Positions 1 through 7,464 of a stretch of 19,303 nucleotides of DNA are shown here, piece by piece. Origin of the DNA: CAZIKB01 sp964539665 (GTDB lineage: Bacteria > Zhuqueibacterota > Zhuqueibacteria > Oceanimicrobiales > Oceanimicrobiaceae); assembly GCA_964539665.1 (NCBI GenBank), contig CAZIKB010000120.1:1-19303 (forward strand). The letters are read 5' to 3'. The notes below the pieces were generated by a model that worked only from the letters and a program-made list of their open reading frames with translations, did no database searches and was not told where the DNA came from. A program made the position numbers and the translations under genes. The number at the start of each line of letters is the position of its first letter. Position 1 is the first letter of the stretch.

Positions 1-68
1 TTAGCTCAGTTGGTTAGAGTACTTGCTTGACATGCAAGGGGTCACTGGTTCAAATCCAGTAGCGCCCA
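1..68 (+). tRNA. tRNA-Val(GAC), 5' end cut by the window edge
   Basis: A near-complete tRNA is visible. The D arm is at about 4-19, and the anticodon stem CTTGC/GCAAG encloses loop TTGACAT, whose anticodon GAC reads valine codons GTC/GTT. The T arm is ACTGG-TTCAAAT-CCAGT, and the 3' acceptor strand AGCGCCC is followed by discriminator A at 68. The matching 5' strand would be GGGCGCT; only its last T is in the window, so about six bases are missing upstream. No CCA is encoded. It lies 23 nt before thrS in the same direction, so co-transcription or processing from a shared transcript is possible. Confidence 0.95.
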
Positions 69-91
69 CTAATTAAGTGATTTTAAGATAG

Positions 92-2041
92 ATGGCCAGA
101 TTAGATAAAATAAAAATTAAATTTCCCGATGGCACCCTCAAAGAATATCCTGCGGGTATTCGCACAATTGATATTATTGAAGAGCTGGGGAGTCGTTCAT
201 TAAAAGAAAAAGCTGTAGTCGCAAAAGTAAATGGGCAGCTGATTGATTTAATCCGTCCAATCAATACAGATGCAGATTTGCGGATAATTACTTTTGACGA
301 ACCAGAAGGATTGGAAGCATACTGGCACAGCAGCTCACATATTATGGCACATGCGGTTAAAGAACTCTATCCGGAAGCTCAATTCGGTGTTGGTCCTGCA
401 ATTGATAATGGCTTTTATTATGATATTGATATAGACTCCCGAATTACTCAAGACGAATTAGCTCGCATTGAAAAAAAGATGCAGGAGATCATTGACACCG
501 ATCGTCCATTTGAGCGAAAAGAACTTATTAAAAAAGATGCTGTTGATTTTTTTAAAAAAAAGGGTGATGGATACAAGATTGAGCTCATTCAGGATTTGGA
601 AGACAATGGCTTCAGCATTTATTATGAAGGTGATTTTGTTGATTTATGTCGCGGTCCCCATATCCCGTCAACTGGCAGGGTGAAATCATTCAAGCTATTA
701 AATATAGCAGGAGCATACTGGCGCGGTGACGAGAAGAATAAAATGCTCCAAAGAATTTATGGCATTTCATATCCCAAAAAGAAGCTACTGGATGAGTATC
801 TGCAAAAATTAGAAGAAGCTAAGCGTCGCGACCATCGAAAATTAGGCAAAGATTTAGAACTATTCTTTTTTACACCGAAAGTTGGTAGTGGGTTGCCTCT
901 CTGGCTTCCAAATGGGACTATCATTCGAGAAACATTAGAAAACTTTCTACGAGAAGAGCAGAGGAAAAGAGGTTACCTGCCAGTAATGACGCCTCATATC
1001 GGTGATATCCAGTTATACAAAACCAGTGGTCATTATCCATATTACAAAGAAAGTCAATTTGATCCGCTAAAAGTTGAAGACCAACAATATTTACTTAAAC
1101 CGATGAATTGTCCTCATCATTTTCAGATATATGATGCTAAACCACATAGTTATAGGGACTTACCTGTTAGATTAGCGGAATTTGGCACAGTATATAGATA
1201 TGAGCAATCCGGTGAATTGAATGGCCTTATCCGAGTGCGTAGTTTCACTGTCGATGATTCTCATATGTTTGTAAGGCAAGATCAGCTAAACAGTGAACTA
1301 AATAATGTCATTGATTTAATTAAATTAGTGTTTAGCACATTAGGATTTAAAGATTTTAAAACGCAACTATCTTTCAGAGATTTCAAAAAGAAAGATAAAT
1401 ATGGTGGGAGTGATGAACAATGGGAGTTAGCTCAGAAAGATATTCAAAATGCAGCAGATGAACAAAGTTTAAATTATGTAGTAGCGCCTGGAGAAGCCGC
1501 ATTTTACGGCCCGAAACTCGATTTTATTATTAAAGATGTTTTAGGGCGTTCCTGGCAACTTGGCACGGTACAAGTAGATTATGTTATGCCGGATAGATTT
1601 AAGCTGGAATATACTGGAAGTGATGATAAAAAGCATCGTCCCGTGGTTATCCATCGAGCGCCGTTTGGCTCCATGGAAAGATTTATAGGGATTTTGATTG
1701 AGCATTTTGGTGGCGCATTTCCGGTCTGGCTTAGTCCGGTGCAAGCCAAGATTATGCCAATTTCTGATGATTATTCAACTTACGCTGGTGAAATACGGGA
1801 TAGACTGGTGCAAGAACAACTACGAGTTGAAGTTGATTATCGCAATGAAAAAGTTGGCTACAAAATACGCGATGCAGAAACTCATAAAATACCCTATATG
1901 TTAATTGTCGGTAAAGATGAAGTGGAAAATAATTCAGTCGCGGTCAGGAAAAGGAAATATGGCGATTTAGGGAAATTCAGTTTGTCAGAGTTCATTCAAA
2001 TGATTCAAAAAGAAATTAAACAAAAAGAAATTCTGAACTAA
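92..2041 (+). CDS. thrS: Threonine--tRNA ligase (ThrRS)
   Basis: This cytoplasmic class II aminoacyl-tRNA synthetase charges tRNA-Thr. The 649 residues are full length for the bacterial family. In order, an N-terminal TGS domain (about 1-65) is followed by the editing domain with its HxxxH pair (H79, H83) and the later DLCRGPH segment. The catalytic core has the three zinc ligands expected from E. coli ThrRS: C340 in MNCPHH, H391 in DDSHMF and H521 in HRAPFG. The motif-2 region is RYEQSGEL and the C-terminus is the anticodon-binding domain. The ATG at 92 gives a TGS domain starting just where the family does; no strong ribosome-binding site is seen. It heads the thrS-infC-rpmI-rplT-pheS-pheT order typical of many bacteria. 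Confidence 0.98.
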   Translation: MARLDKIKIKFPDGTLKEYPAGIRTIDIIEELGSRSLKEKAVVAKVNGQLIDLIRPINTDADLRIITFDEPEGLEAYWHSSSHIMAHAVKELYPEAQFGVGPAIDNGFYYDIDIDSRITQDELARIEKKMQEIIDTDRPFERKELIKKDAVDFFKKKGDGYKIELIQDLEDNGFSIYYEGDFVDLCRGPHIPSTGRVKSFKLLNIAGAYWRGDEKNKMLQRIYGISYPKKKLLDEYLQKLEEAKRRDHRKLGKDLELFFFTPKVGSGLPLWLPNGTIIRETLENFLREEQRKRGYLPVMTPHIGDIQLYKTSGHYPYYKESQFDPLKVEDQQYLLKPMNCPHHFQIYDAKPHSYRDLPVRLAEFGTVYRYEQSGELNGLIRVRSFTVDDSHMFVRQDQLNSELNNVIDLIKLVFSTLGFKDFKTQLSFRDFKKKDKYGGSDEQWELAQKDIQNAADEQSLNYVVAPGEAAFYGPKLDFIIKDVLGRSWQLGTVQVDYVMPDRFKLEYTGSDDKKHRPVVIHRAPFGSMERFIGILIEHFGGAFPVWLSPVQAKIMPISDDYSTYAGEIRDRLVQEQLRVEVDYRNEKVGYKIRDAETHKIPYMLIVGKDEVENNSVAVRKRKYGDLGKFSLSEFIQMIQKEIKQKEILN

Positions 2042-2061
2042 TTTAGAAAGGAATATATATT

Positions 2062-2571
2062 ATTAAAAAAAAATCAGCTCAAGTGAATGAGCGTATAACT
2101 GCGCCAAAGGTTCGAGTAATCGATACTGATGGCAAACAAATAGGTGTAATCGATACTAATGAAGCGCTTGAGATTGCCACTAACCGTGGGCTGGATTTAG
2201 TAGAAGTTTCACCAGAGGCGTCACCACCAGTATGCAAAATAATGGATTATGGAAAATATAAATATCAATTAAGTAAAAAAGAAAAAATAACAAAGAAAAA
2301 GCAACATGTCATTCATGTTAAAGAGATACGGTTTCGACCTAAAATAGAAGACCATGATTTCAATTTTAAAACCAACCATGCTAGAAAATTCCTGGAAAAA
2401 GGCAATAAAGTTAAAGCATCAGTACTATTCAGAGGAAGAGAAATGTCGCACCAGGAATTTGCTAAAACGATTCTTGAAAGAATGGCTGCAGAGCTTGACG
2501 ATATTGCCAAAATAGACCGTAAACCAGTGATGGAAGGTCGAATGATGATAATGTATTTAACTAAGAAATAA
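2062..2571 (+). CDS. infC: Translation initiation factor IF-3, probable ATT start
   Basis: IF-3 binds the 30S subunit, checks the start codon and initiator tRNA, and prevents early 50S joining. The N-terminal domain (DLVEVSPEASPPVCKIMDYGK) and the C-terminal domain with IRFRP, FRGREMSH and EGRMMIMYL are all intact. A reading from GTG at 2083 gives 162 residues, but it lacks the usual basic N-terminus and has no Shine-Dalgarno sequence. Upstream in the same frame, two ATT codons (2059, 2062) are followed by Lys-Lys-Lys-Ser-Ala-Gln-Val, and AAAGGA lies at 2047-2052, nine bases before the ATT at 2062. E. coli infC also starts with ATT followed by a Lys codon. The ATT-started product has 169 residues. 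The start choice is inference; the gene identity is firm. Confidence 0.95.
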   Translation: MKKKSAQVNERITAPKVRVIDTDGKQIGVIDTNEALEIATNRGLDLVEVSPEASPPVCKIMDYGKYKYQLSKKEKITKKKQHVIHVKEIRFRPKIEDHDFNFKTNHARKFLEKGNKVKASVLFRGREMSHQEFAKTILERMAAELDDIAKIDRKPVMEGRMMIMYLTKK

Positions 2572-2591
2572 AGGAATTACGAGGAAACGAT

Positions 2592-2786
2592 ATGCCGAAA
2601 TTAAAATCAAAAAGAGGCGCCATGAAAAGATTTAAAATAACTGGCTCCGGAAAAGTGAAACGTTATAAAGCATACAAAAGTCACATATTAACGAAAAAAA
2701 CTCAAAAAAGGAAAAGAAATTTAAGACATTCTACTCTAATTTCTGCAGCAGATGCAAAACGAGTTAACAAAATGATATTAGCTTAA
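2592..2786 (+). CDS. rpmI: 50S ribosomal protein L35 (bL35)
   Basis: A small, very basic protein of 64 residues beginning MPKLKSKRGAMKRFKITGSG, with the family's HILTKKTQKRKRNLR segment. It is a structural component of the large ribosomal subunit. The start has a purine-rich GAGGAAA about five bases upstream. It lies 20 nt after infC and 13 nt before rplT, the usual infC-rpmI-rplT operon. The infC-rpmI gap is too short for a separate L20-type leader, so any L20 autoregulation would have to use sequence inside infC; no such structure was established here. Confidence 0.97.
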   Translation: MPKLKSKRGAMKRFKITGSGKVKRYKAYKSHILTKKTQKRKRNLRHSTLISAADAKRVNKMILA

Positions 2787-2799
2787 TTTTGGAGGTAAA

Positions 2800-3147
2800 A
2801 TGCCACGTTCTAAGTATAGTGTTCCTTCTCATAGAAGAAGAAAGAAAGTATTAAAACAAGCTAAAGGTTACCGCGGAGCAAAAAGCAAGCTGATCAGGTC
2901 CGCTATGGAAAGCGTCGACAAAGCCCTGCTATATGCTTATCGTGATAGAAAACAGAAAAAGCGTGAATTCCGGAAGTTATGGATAGCCAGAATAAATGCT
3001 GCCGTGCGTGCAAATGGCATGAATTATTCTACTTTTATAAATGGTTTGAAGCGCAATAGTGTGGTTGTAAATCGAAAAGTATTAGCTGATTTGGCAATCC
3101 ACGATCCTGAAGCAATCAAGAATCTAACTCAAATAGCTCAAAATTAA
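2800..3147 (+). CDS. rplT: 50S ribosomal protein L20 (bL20)
   Basis: The 115-residue product has the standard length. The N-terminal basic tail (SHRRRKKVLKQAKGYRGAKS) and the C-terminal globular part (LWIARINAAVRANGMNYSTF, then LADLAIHDPEA) are both conserved. L20 is needed early in 50S assembly, and in other bacteria it represses its own operon. A good GGAGG ribosome-binding site (about 2791-2795) precedes the ATG. The stop is only 5 nt before pheS, so the two are transcriptionally and perhaps translationally coupled. Confidence 0.98.
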   Translation: MPRSKYSVPSHRRRKKVLKQAKGYRGAKSKLIRSAMESVDKALLYAYRDRKQKKREFRKLWIARINAAVRANGMNYSTFINGLKRNSVVVNRKVLADLAIHDPEAIKNLTQIAQN

Positions 3148-3152
3148 ATTCA

Positions 3153-4181
3153 ATGCCTGAACCATTAAAAGAGCTATTAGAAAGCCTCGGTTTATTACGA
3201 GATACATTTAATTCTGAGATTAAGAAGGTAAATACCCCGTCTGGCCTGGAACAATTGCGAATTAAATACCTGGGACGAAAAGGTGAATTTACTAAATATT
3301 TTAAATCTATGGGTAATCTTTCTCCAGAAGACAAGCCAAAATTAGGTGAGGCTTTAAATGAATCAAAGAAATACTTCCAGGATGAGATTGCTAATTTACA
3401 ACAGTCCTTGCAGACAAAAGAGATCGAGGTAGATGATATTGATTTAACCTTACCTGGTACATTTCAGGAAATTGGTTATCAAAATCCGCTGATTCAGGTG
3501 CTGAATGAAATCAAGGAAATTTTTGCAAGCATGGGCTTCAGTATAGAAACCGGCCCCGAAGTTGAAACCGAGTACTACAATTTTGAAGCATTAAATGTCC
3601 CGGCTGATCATCCAGCAAGAGATTTACAAGACACATTTTATTTACCTGATGGATATTTACTTCGAACTCATACTTCTCCTGTTCAAATTCGAACCATGGA
3701 GAGCAGAAAACCGCCCATTCGAATTATTGCACCAGGCCGCTGCTTTCGCAAGGACACACCGGATGCCAGTCATTCTCCTATTTTTCATCAGGTTGAGGGT
3801 TTGGTTGTTGATAAGGGCATTGCATTTTCACATTTAAAAGGAACATTGCTTGCATTTGCACGAAAGATGTTTGGGTCTAATATAGGAATCCGATTCAGAC
3901 CCAGCTATTATCCCTTTACTGAACCGAGCGCAGACTATGACTTCTCCTGTGTGATATGCAGTGGTAAAGGATGCCGGGTTTGTAAAAATACTGGCTGGCT
4001 AGAAATTTCAGGGTCGGGCATGGTAAATCCTGCGGTCTATGATTATGTAAATTATGATTACGAAACCTACACTGGATTTGCTTGGGGAATGGGAGTGGAA
4101 CGAATTGCCATGATGAAATATCAGATTGATGATATTCGTCATTTTTATGAAAATGATTTACGTTTTTTAGCTCAATTCTAA
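3153..4181 (+). CDS. pheS: Phenylalanine--tRNA ligase alpha subunit
   Basis: Catalytic subunit of the cytoplasmic (alpha-beta)2 PheRS. Length 342 residues is typical. An N-terminal coiled-coil region (about 1-95) precedes the class II core: GPEVETEYYNFEALN (134-148), DLQDTFYL, motif 2 CFRKDTPDASHSPIFHQVEG (197-216) and motif 3 GFAWGMGVERIAMM (308-321). A four-cysteine cluster C266, C269, C274, C277 (CVIC...CRVC) sits before motif 3, a pattern found in many bacterial PheS proteins. The start follows rplT by 5 nt without a clear Shine-Dalgarno sequence, which suggests translational coupling to rplT. pheT follows after 27 nt. Confidence 0.98.
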   Translation: MPEPLKELLESLGLLRDTFNSEIKKVNTPSGLEQLRIKYLGRKGEFTKYFKSMGNLSPEDKPKLGEALNESKKYFQDEIANLQQSLQTKEIEVDDIDLTLPGTFQEIGYQNPLIQVLNEIKEIFASMGFSIETGPEVETEYYNFEALNVPADHPARDLQDTFYLPDGYLLRTHTSPVQIRTMESRKPPIRIIAPGRCFRKDTPDASHSPIFHQVEGLVVDKGIAFSHLKGTLLAFARKMFGSNIGIRFRPSYYPFTEPSADYDFSCVICSGKGCRVCKNTGWLEISGSGMVNPAVYDYVNYDYETYTGFAWGMGVERIAMMKYQIDDIRHFYENDLRFLAQF

Positions 4182-4208
4182 TTAATTCTAATAGAACATC
4201 AAGCAAGA

Positions 4209-6590
4209 ATGAAAGTTACTTATAGCTGGCTTAAAACTTATACAGATTTTACTATTCCACCGGAAGAATTGGTTAATAAATTAACCATGCTTGGTTTAGA
4301 AGTTGATTCGTACGATTTTATTAACTGGGATTTTGAGGGGATTGTTGTTGGAGAAGTGACAAAGAAGGAAATCCATAAAAATTCAAATAAACTCTGGGTG
4401 TGTGAAGTGAACATTGGTAACCGTAATCTTTCAATTGTGTGCGGAGCGCCCAATGTAGAAGAAGGACAAAAGGTACCGGTAGCAATTGAAGGAGTGAACC
4501 TGCCAATAGGGCAGACTATTCAACGAGTCAATATCAGAGGGATTGAATCAGAAGGGATGATATGTTCGGAAGCGGAATTAGGTATTTCAAGCCGCAGAGA
4601 AGGTATCATGGTTCTTGATCCAAATCTGGAATACGGTAAAAAATTGAATGATGTGCTTGGTGACGGTGAAATTGTAATTGATATTGATGTGACGCCTAAC
4701 AGACCAGATTGTTTTGGAGCAATTGGCATTGCCCGGGAAATTGCTGCAATTGCAAATACTCCCCTGACTAAACCTGAAATAACTATCACAGAATCAGACC
4801 AAAACATAAATGATTTAATCAAAATCAATATTTTAAATCCAGAGAAATGTCCGCGATATACTGCTCGATTTATTGCAAATGTTGTAATCAAGCCATCTCC
4901 CTGGTGGTTAGTGCAAAAGCTGGAAGCAGTCGGAATACGTTCTATTAACAACATTGTTGATGTTACCAATTATGTGATGATGGAAACCGGACAACCACTG
5001 CACGCATTTGATTATGATTTGCTAAAAGGCCGGGAAATCAATGTAAAAACTGCAACTGAAGGTCAAATTTTTGTGACTCTGGATGATAAAGCGCACACGT
5101 TGAATTCTGAATGCCTGATGATTTGCGATGGTGAAAGGGAAGTAGCAGTAGGCGGTGTGATGGGCGGTTTAAATTCAGAAATATCTTCTGAAACTATAAA
5201 CGTATTGCTTGAAAGTGCATATTTTAATCCAGTTAATATTCGACGAACATCAAAAAAATTAGGCAGCCCAACAGAATCATCCCGGCGTTTTGAAAGAGGC
5301 ACAGATCCTAATGGAGTTCTTTATGCATTAAACAGGGCGACTCAACTGATTGCAGAACTTTCGGGGGGTGAAGTTGCCAAAGGCGTTATTGATGTGTATC
5401 CGTCAGAAATTAAACCGGTTATAATTAAATTAAGACCTCGAAGAGTACAAAAACTTTTAGGTGTAACAATTTCTGTTGATATCATGCAAAAAATATTGAC
5501 CAGTCTTGATTTTAAAATAATTAGTATGAATGATGCTGAAATAGAAGTCGAAGCGCCTACGTTCAGACCCGATATTACCAGAGAAGCCGATTTAATTGAA
5601 GAAGTCGCCAGAGTGTATGGATTCGAGAATGTTCCTGAAGATACTTCTGCAATAATTGATCAACTTACTCCCAGGAACCCAATTGAAACTTTTACTCAAA
5701 ACACAGAAAATACGTTATTATCTCTGGGATTTTCTCAAGTAGCAACTTACAGCTTTATTAATGAACATCAGGCAGAATTATTTTCTGATGGCAAAAATAT
5801 TGTTCATTTAATCAATCCATTGAGTGAAGATTTGTCAACATTGCGACCTGCTTTGATTCCTGGTTTATTAAATGTTGTTCGGTGGAATCTAAATAGAAAA
5901 AATATAAATTTGAAACTATTTGAAGTAGGAAAAGTATTTCATTCAGACAAGTCACAAGTTAATGAGAACATAAAAATAACGGCTGTAGTAACAGGTAACG
6001 CTTTCAATGATTCCTGGAAAGATAAGGCAAATTCGATTGACATTTACGATGTTAAAGGCTATGTTGAATGTTTACTTCGTAGAAACCGTATTCGTAAATG
6101 GAATTTGAAAATTCATGAGAGCGTTTTCACTAATCAAAATGCCTTAAGTATAGAAATAAACAATGAAACAGTAGGATTAATAGGAGAACTTAAAAAAGAA
6201 ATATTAGAAAAATTTGACATTGAAGAAGCTGTATTTGTTTTCGACCTAAATTTTACCAGTTTATTTAACAATTCAAACTGGCAACAAATTTATTCTACAG
6301 TTCCAAAATATCCGCCAATCAAACGAGACATTGCGATTACAATAGAACAAACAATAGAATCAGAAAAAATCGCTCATTTAATCGAAACAAATGGCGGGGA
6401 CTTTCTACAAAAAGTAACACTTTTTGATGTATTTACCGGTGAACAAATAGGATCAAAAAACAAAAGCTTAGCTTTTAATTTGACTTTTTTTTCGTTTGAA
6501 AGAACACTAACTGAAGAAGAAGTCGATTCACAAATTAATATAATACTCGACGCACTTGCAAGAGATTACTCGGCTTGTCTACGGACTTAA
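4209..6590 (+). CDS. pheT: Phenylalanine--tRNA ligase beta subunit
   Basis: The non-catalytic partner of PheS, 793 residues, full length for the long bacterial form. The EMAP-type tRNA-binding domain (about 40-148) contains LWVCEVNIG and IVCGAPNV. The B3/B4 editing region includes NIVDVTNYVMMETGQPLHAF and GVMGG. The B5 domain region contains PTFRPDITREADLIEEVARVYGF. The C-terminal ferredoxin-fold anticodon-binding domain (about 698-793) begins at KYPPIKRDIAI. The editing domain looks intact, so hydrolysis of Tyr-tRNA-Phe is expected. The ribosome-binding site is weak (AAGCAAG before ATG). The coiled-coil division gene starts 21 nt after the stop. Confidence 0.98.
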   Translation: MKVTYSWLKTYTDFTIPPEELVNKLTMLGLEVDSYDFINWDFEGIVVGEVTKKEIHKNSNKLWVCEVNIGNRNLSIVCGAPNVEEGQKVPVAIEGVNLPIGQTIQRVNIRGIESEGMICSEAELGISSRREGIMVLDPNLEYGKKLNDVLGDGEIVIDIDVTPNRPDCFGAIGIAREIAAIANTPLTKPEITITESDQNINDLIKINILNPEKCPRYTARFIANVVIKPSPWWLVQKLEAVGIRSINNIVDVTNYVMMETGQPLHAFDYDLLKGREINVKTATEGQIFVTLDDKAHTLNSECLMICDGEREVAVGGVMGGLNSEISSETINVLLESAYFNPVNIRRTSKKLGSPTESSRRFERGTDPNGVLYALNRATQLIAELSGGEVAKGVIDVYPSEIKPVIIKLRPRRVQKLLGVTISVDIMQKILTSLDFKIISMNDAEIEVEAPTFRPDITREADLIEEVARVYGFENVPEDTSAIIDQLTPRNPIETFTQNTENTLLSLGFSQVATYSFINEHQAELFSDGKNIVHLINPLSEDLSTLRPALIPGLLNVVRWNLNRKNINLKLFEVGKVFHSDKSQVNENIKITAVVTGNAFNDSWKDKANSIDIYDVKGYVECLLRRNRIRKWNLKIHESVFTNQNALSIEINNETVGLIGELKKEILEKFDIEEAVFVFDLNFTSLFNNSNWQQIYSTVPKYPPIKRDIAITIEQTIESEKIAHLIETNGGDFLQKVTLFDVFTGEQIGSKNKSLAFNLTFFSFERTLTEEEVDSQINIILDALARDYSACLRT

Positions 6591-6611
6591 TAAAAAATGG
6601 AAATTTAAAAA

Positions 6612-6893
6612 ATGGAATTACAACAATTAGATGTACTTGAAAGCAAAATAAATCAGGCTATCAAACTCATCGATGAATTAAAATTAGAAAAGCAGGAATT
6701 GCTAAAAACTAATCAGGAACTACGTTCAGACTGTGAATCTAAAGAACAATTGATTCAGCAATTAAAAGAAGAAAATCAAAATTTTAAACAAATTCATCAT
6801 GAATCGTCGTTAGGGAAAGAGAAAGAAGATAAAATTAAAAATAAAGTCGAGGAAATGCTATCTCGGCTTGATGAACTACAATTAGATATTTAA
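6612..6893 (+). CDS. Small coiled-coil protein, ZapB-like
   Basis: A 93-residue, highly charged protein rich in Glu, Lys, Gln and Leu, with heptad-type spacing over almost its full length (about 1-65) and a C-terminal amphipathic segment KVEEMLSRLDELQL. It has no signal peptide and no catalytic motif. ZapB is a short coiled-coil protein that joins ZapA and the FtsZ ring. Position directly between pheT and zapA, in the same direction, supports a ZapB-like role. Coiled coils of this size are poorly conserved, so the name rests mainly on context. The first ATG upstream (6597) hits a stop at once, which favours the ATG at 6612. Confidence 0.7.
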   Translation: MELQQLDVLESKINQAIKLIDELKLEKQELLKTNQELRSDCESKEQLIQQLKEENQNFKQIHHESSLGKEKEDKIKNKVEEMLSRLDELQLDI

Positions 6894-6978
6894 AGAATTA
6901 CTGGAATTTTAGATTCGTGTAATAAAATAAGGCTTAAAGGATTTAAAATATAATACCTTTTAAGGATTTGAGAAATCA

Positions 6979-7287
6979 ATGAATGAAACAAGTGATATTC
7001 TAAAGATAAACATTTATGGCACAGAATATCCTATTAAAAGCGACTCAGATACGGACCGCGAATATATAAAAAAAGTCGCTGAATACGTTGATAAGAAGAT
7101 GCGAGAAATCGATCAAAACACGCAAGCCAAATCATCTTTAAAAGTAGCGATATTAGCTGCATTGAACATAGCTGATGAATTATTTCAAGAAAGAGAAATA
7201 AAAAAATCGTTACTCGACCAAGTTGAGATTAAAATAAAAACTTTATCCAATTCTTTAGAACCGACATTAAAAGACGGCTATGCGTAA
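6979..7287 (+). CDS. zapA: Cell division protein ZapA
   Basis: A 102-residue cytoplasmic protein with the ZapA pattern: an N-terminal beta strand region (ILKINIYGTEYPIKSDSD), then a helix with REYIKKVAEYVDKKMREI, then KVAILAALNIADELFQE leading into a C-terminal coiled coil. ZapA cross-links FtsZ filaments at the division site. The length matches the family. It lies 85 nt after the ZapB-like gene; that gap holds a TATAAT at 6949-6954 but no convincing -35 box. The gene order with rny, ymdB and folD downstream is seen in a range of bacteria. Confidence 0.88.
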   Translation: MNETSDILKINIYGTEYPIKSDSDTDREYIKKVAEYVDKKMREIDQNTQAKSSLKVAILAALNIADELFQEREIKKSLLDQVEIKIKTLSNSLEPTLKDGYA

Positions 7288-7294
7288 ATTCTAT

Positions 7295-7324
7295 TTTTCA
7301 TAAATTCTGCATCTTTAGTATAAT
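7295..7324 (+). promoter_or_regulatory. Possible sigma-70 promoter before rny
   Basis: TTTTCA (7295-7300) is four of six to the -35 consensus, and a perfect TATAAT (7319-7324) follows after 18 nt. Transcription would begin near 7331, leaving a leader of about 130 nt before rny or making a short RNA. The -10 box lies inside a perfect palindrome. Hexamer matches are easy to find in AT-rich DNA, so confidence is low. Confidence 0.35.
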
Positions 7325-7337
7325 AATATTATACTAA
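7315..7337. repeat. Perfect 23-bp palindrome upstream of rny
   Basis: Arms TTAGTATAATA (7315-7325) and TATTATACTAA (7327-7337) are exact reverse complements around a single A. There is no T-tract after it, so it is not a standard terminator. Its symmetry and overlap with a TATAAT suggest an operator or the core of a structured RNA. Function is inference. Confidence 0.6.
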
Positions 7338-7464
7338 GTAACATTCTCGCCTTATAAGTCTTGTTTAAGACACAAGTCCTTTAATTTCCAGTTTTAGAAC
7401 TATTTAGCATAAAGACACTAATTAATTACACTTTTAAGAAGTTATATAATTTCTGGAGAATTTA

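Noticed and set aside
1698..1904. Open frame inside thrS, plus strand
   Set aside because: Lies wholly within thrS in another frame; the thrS frame carries all conserved motifs.
4520..4969. 149-codon minus-strand frame inside pheT
   Set aside because: Fully overlaps the tRNA-binding and B3/B4 regions of pheT; no ribosome-binding site and no recognisable motif.
7445..7450. TATAAT directly before rny as its promoter
   Set aside because: It is 14 bases before the ATG, leaving no room for the ribosome-binding site on the transcript.
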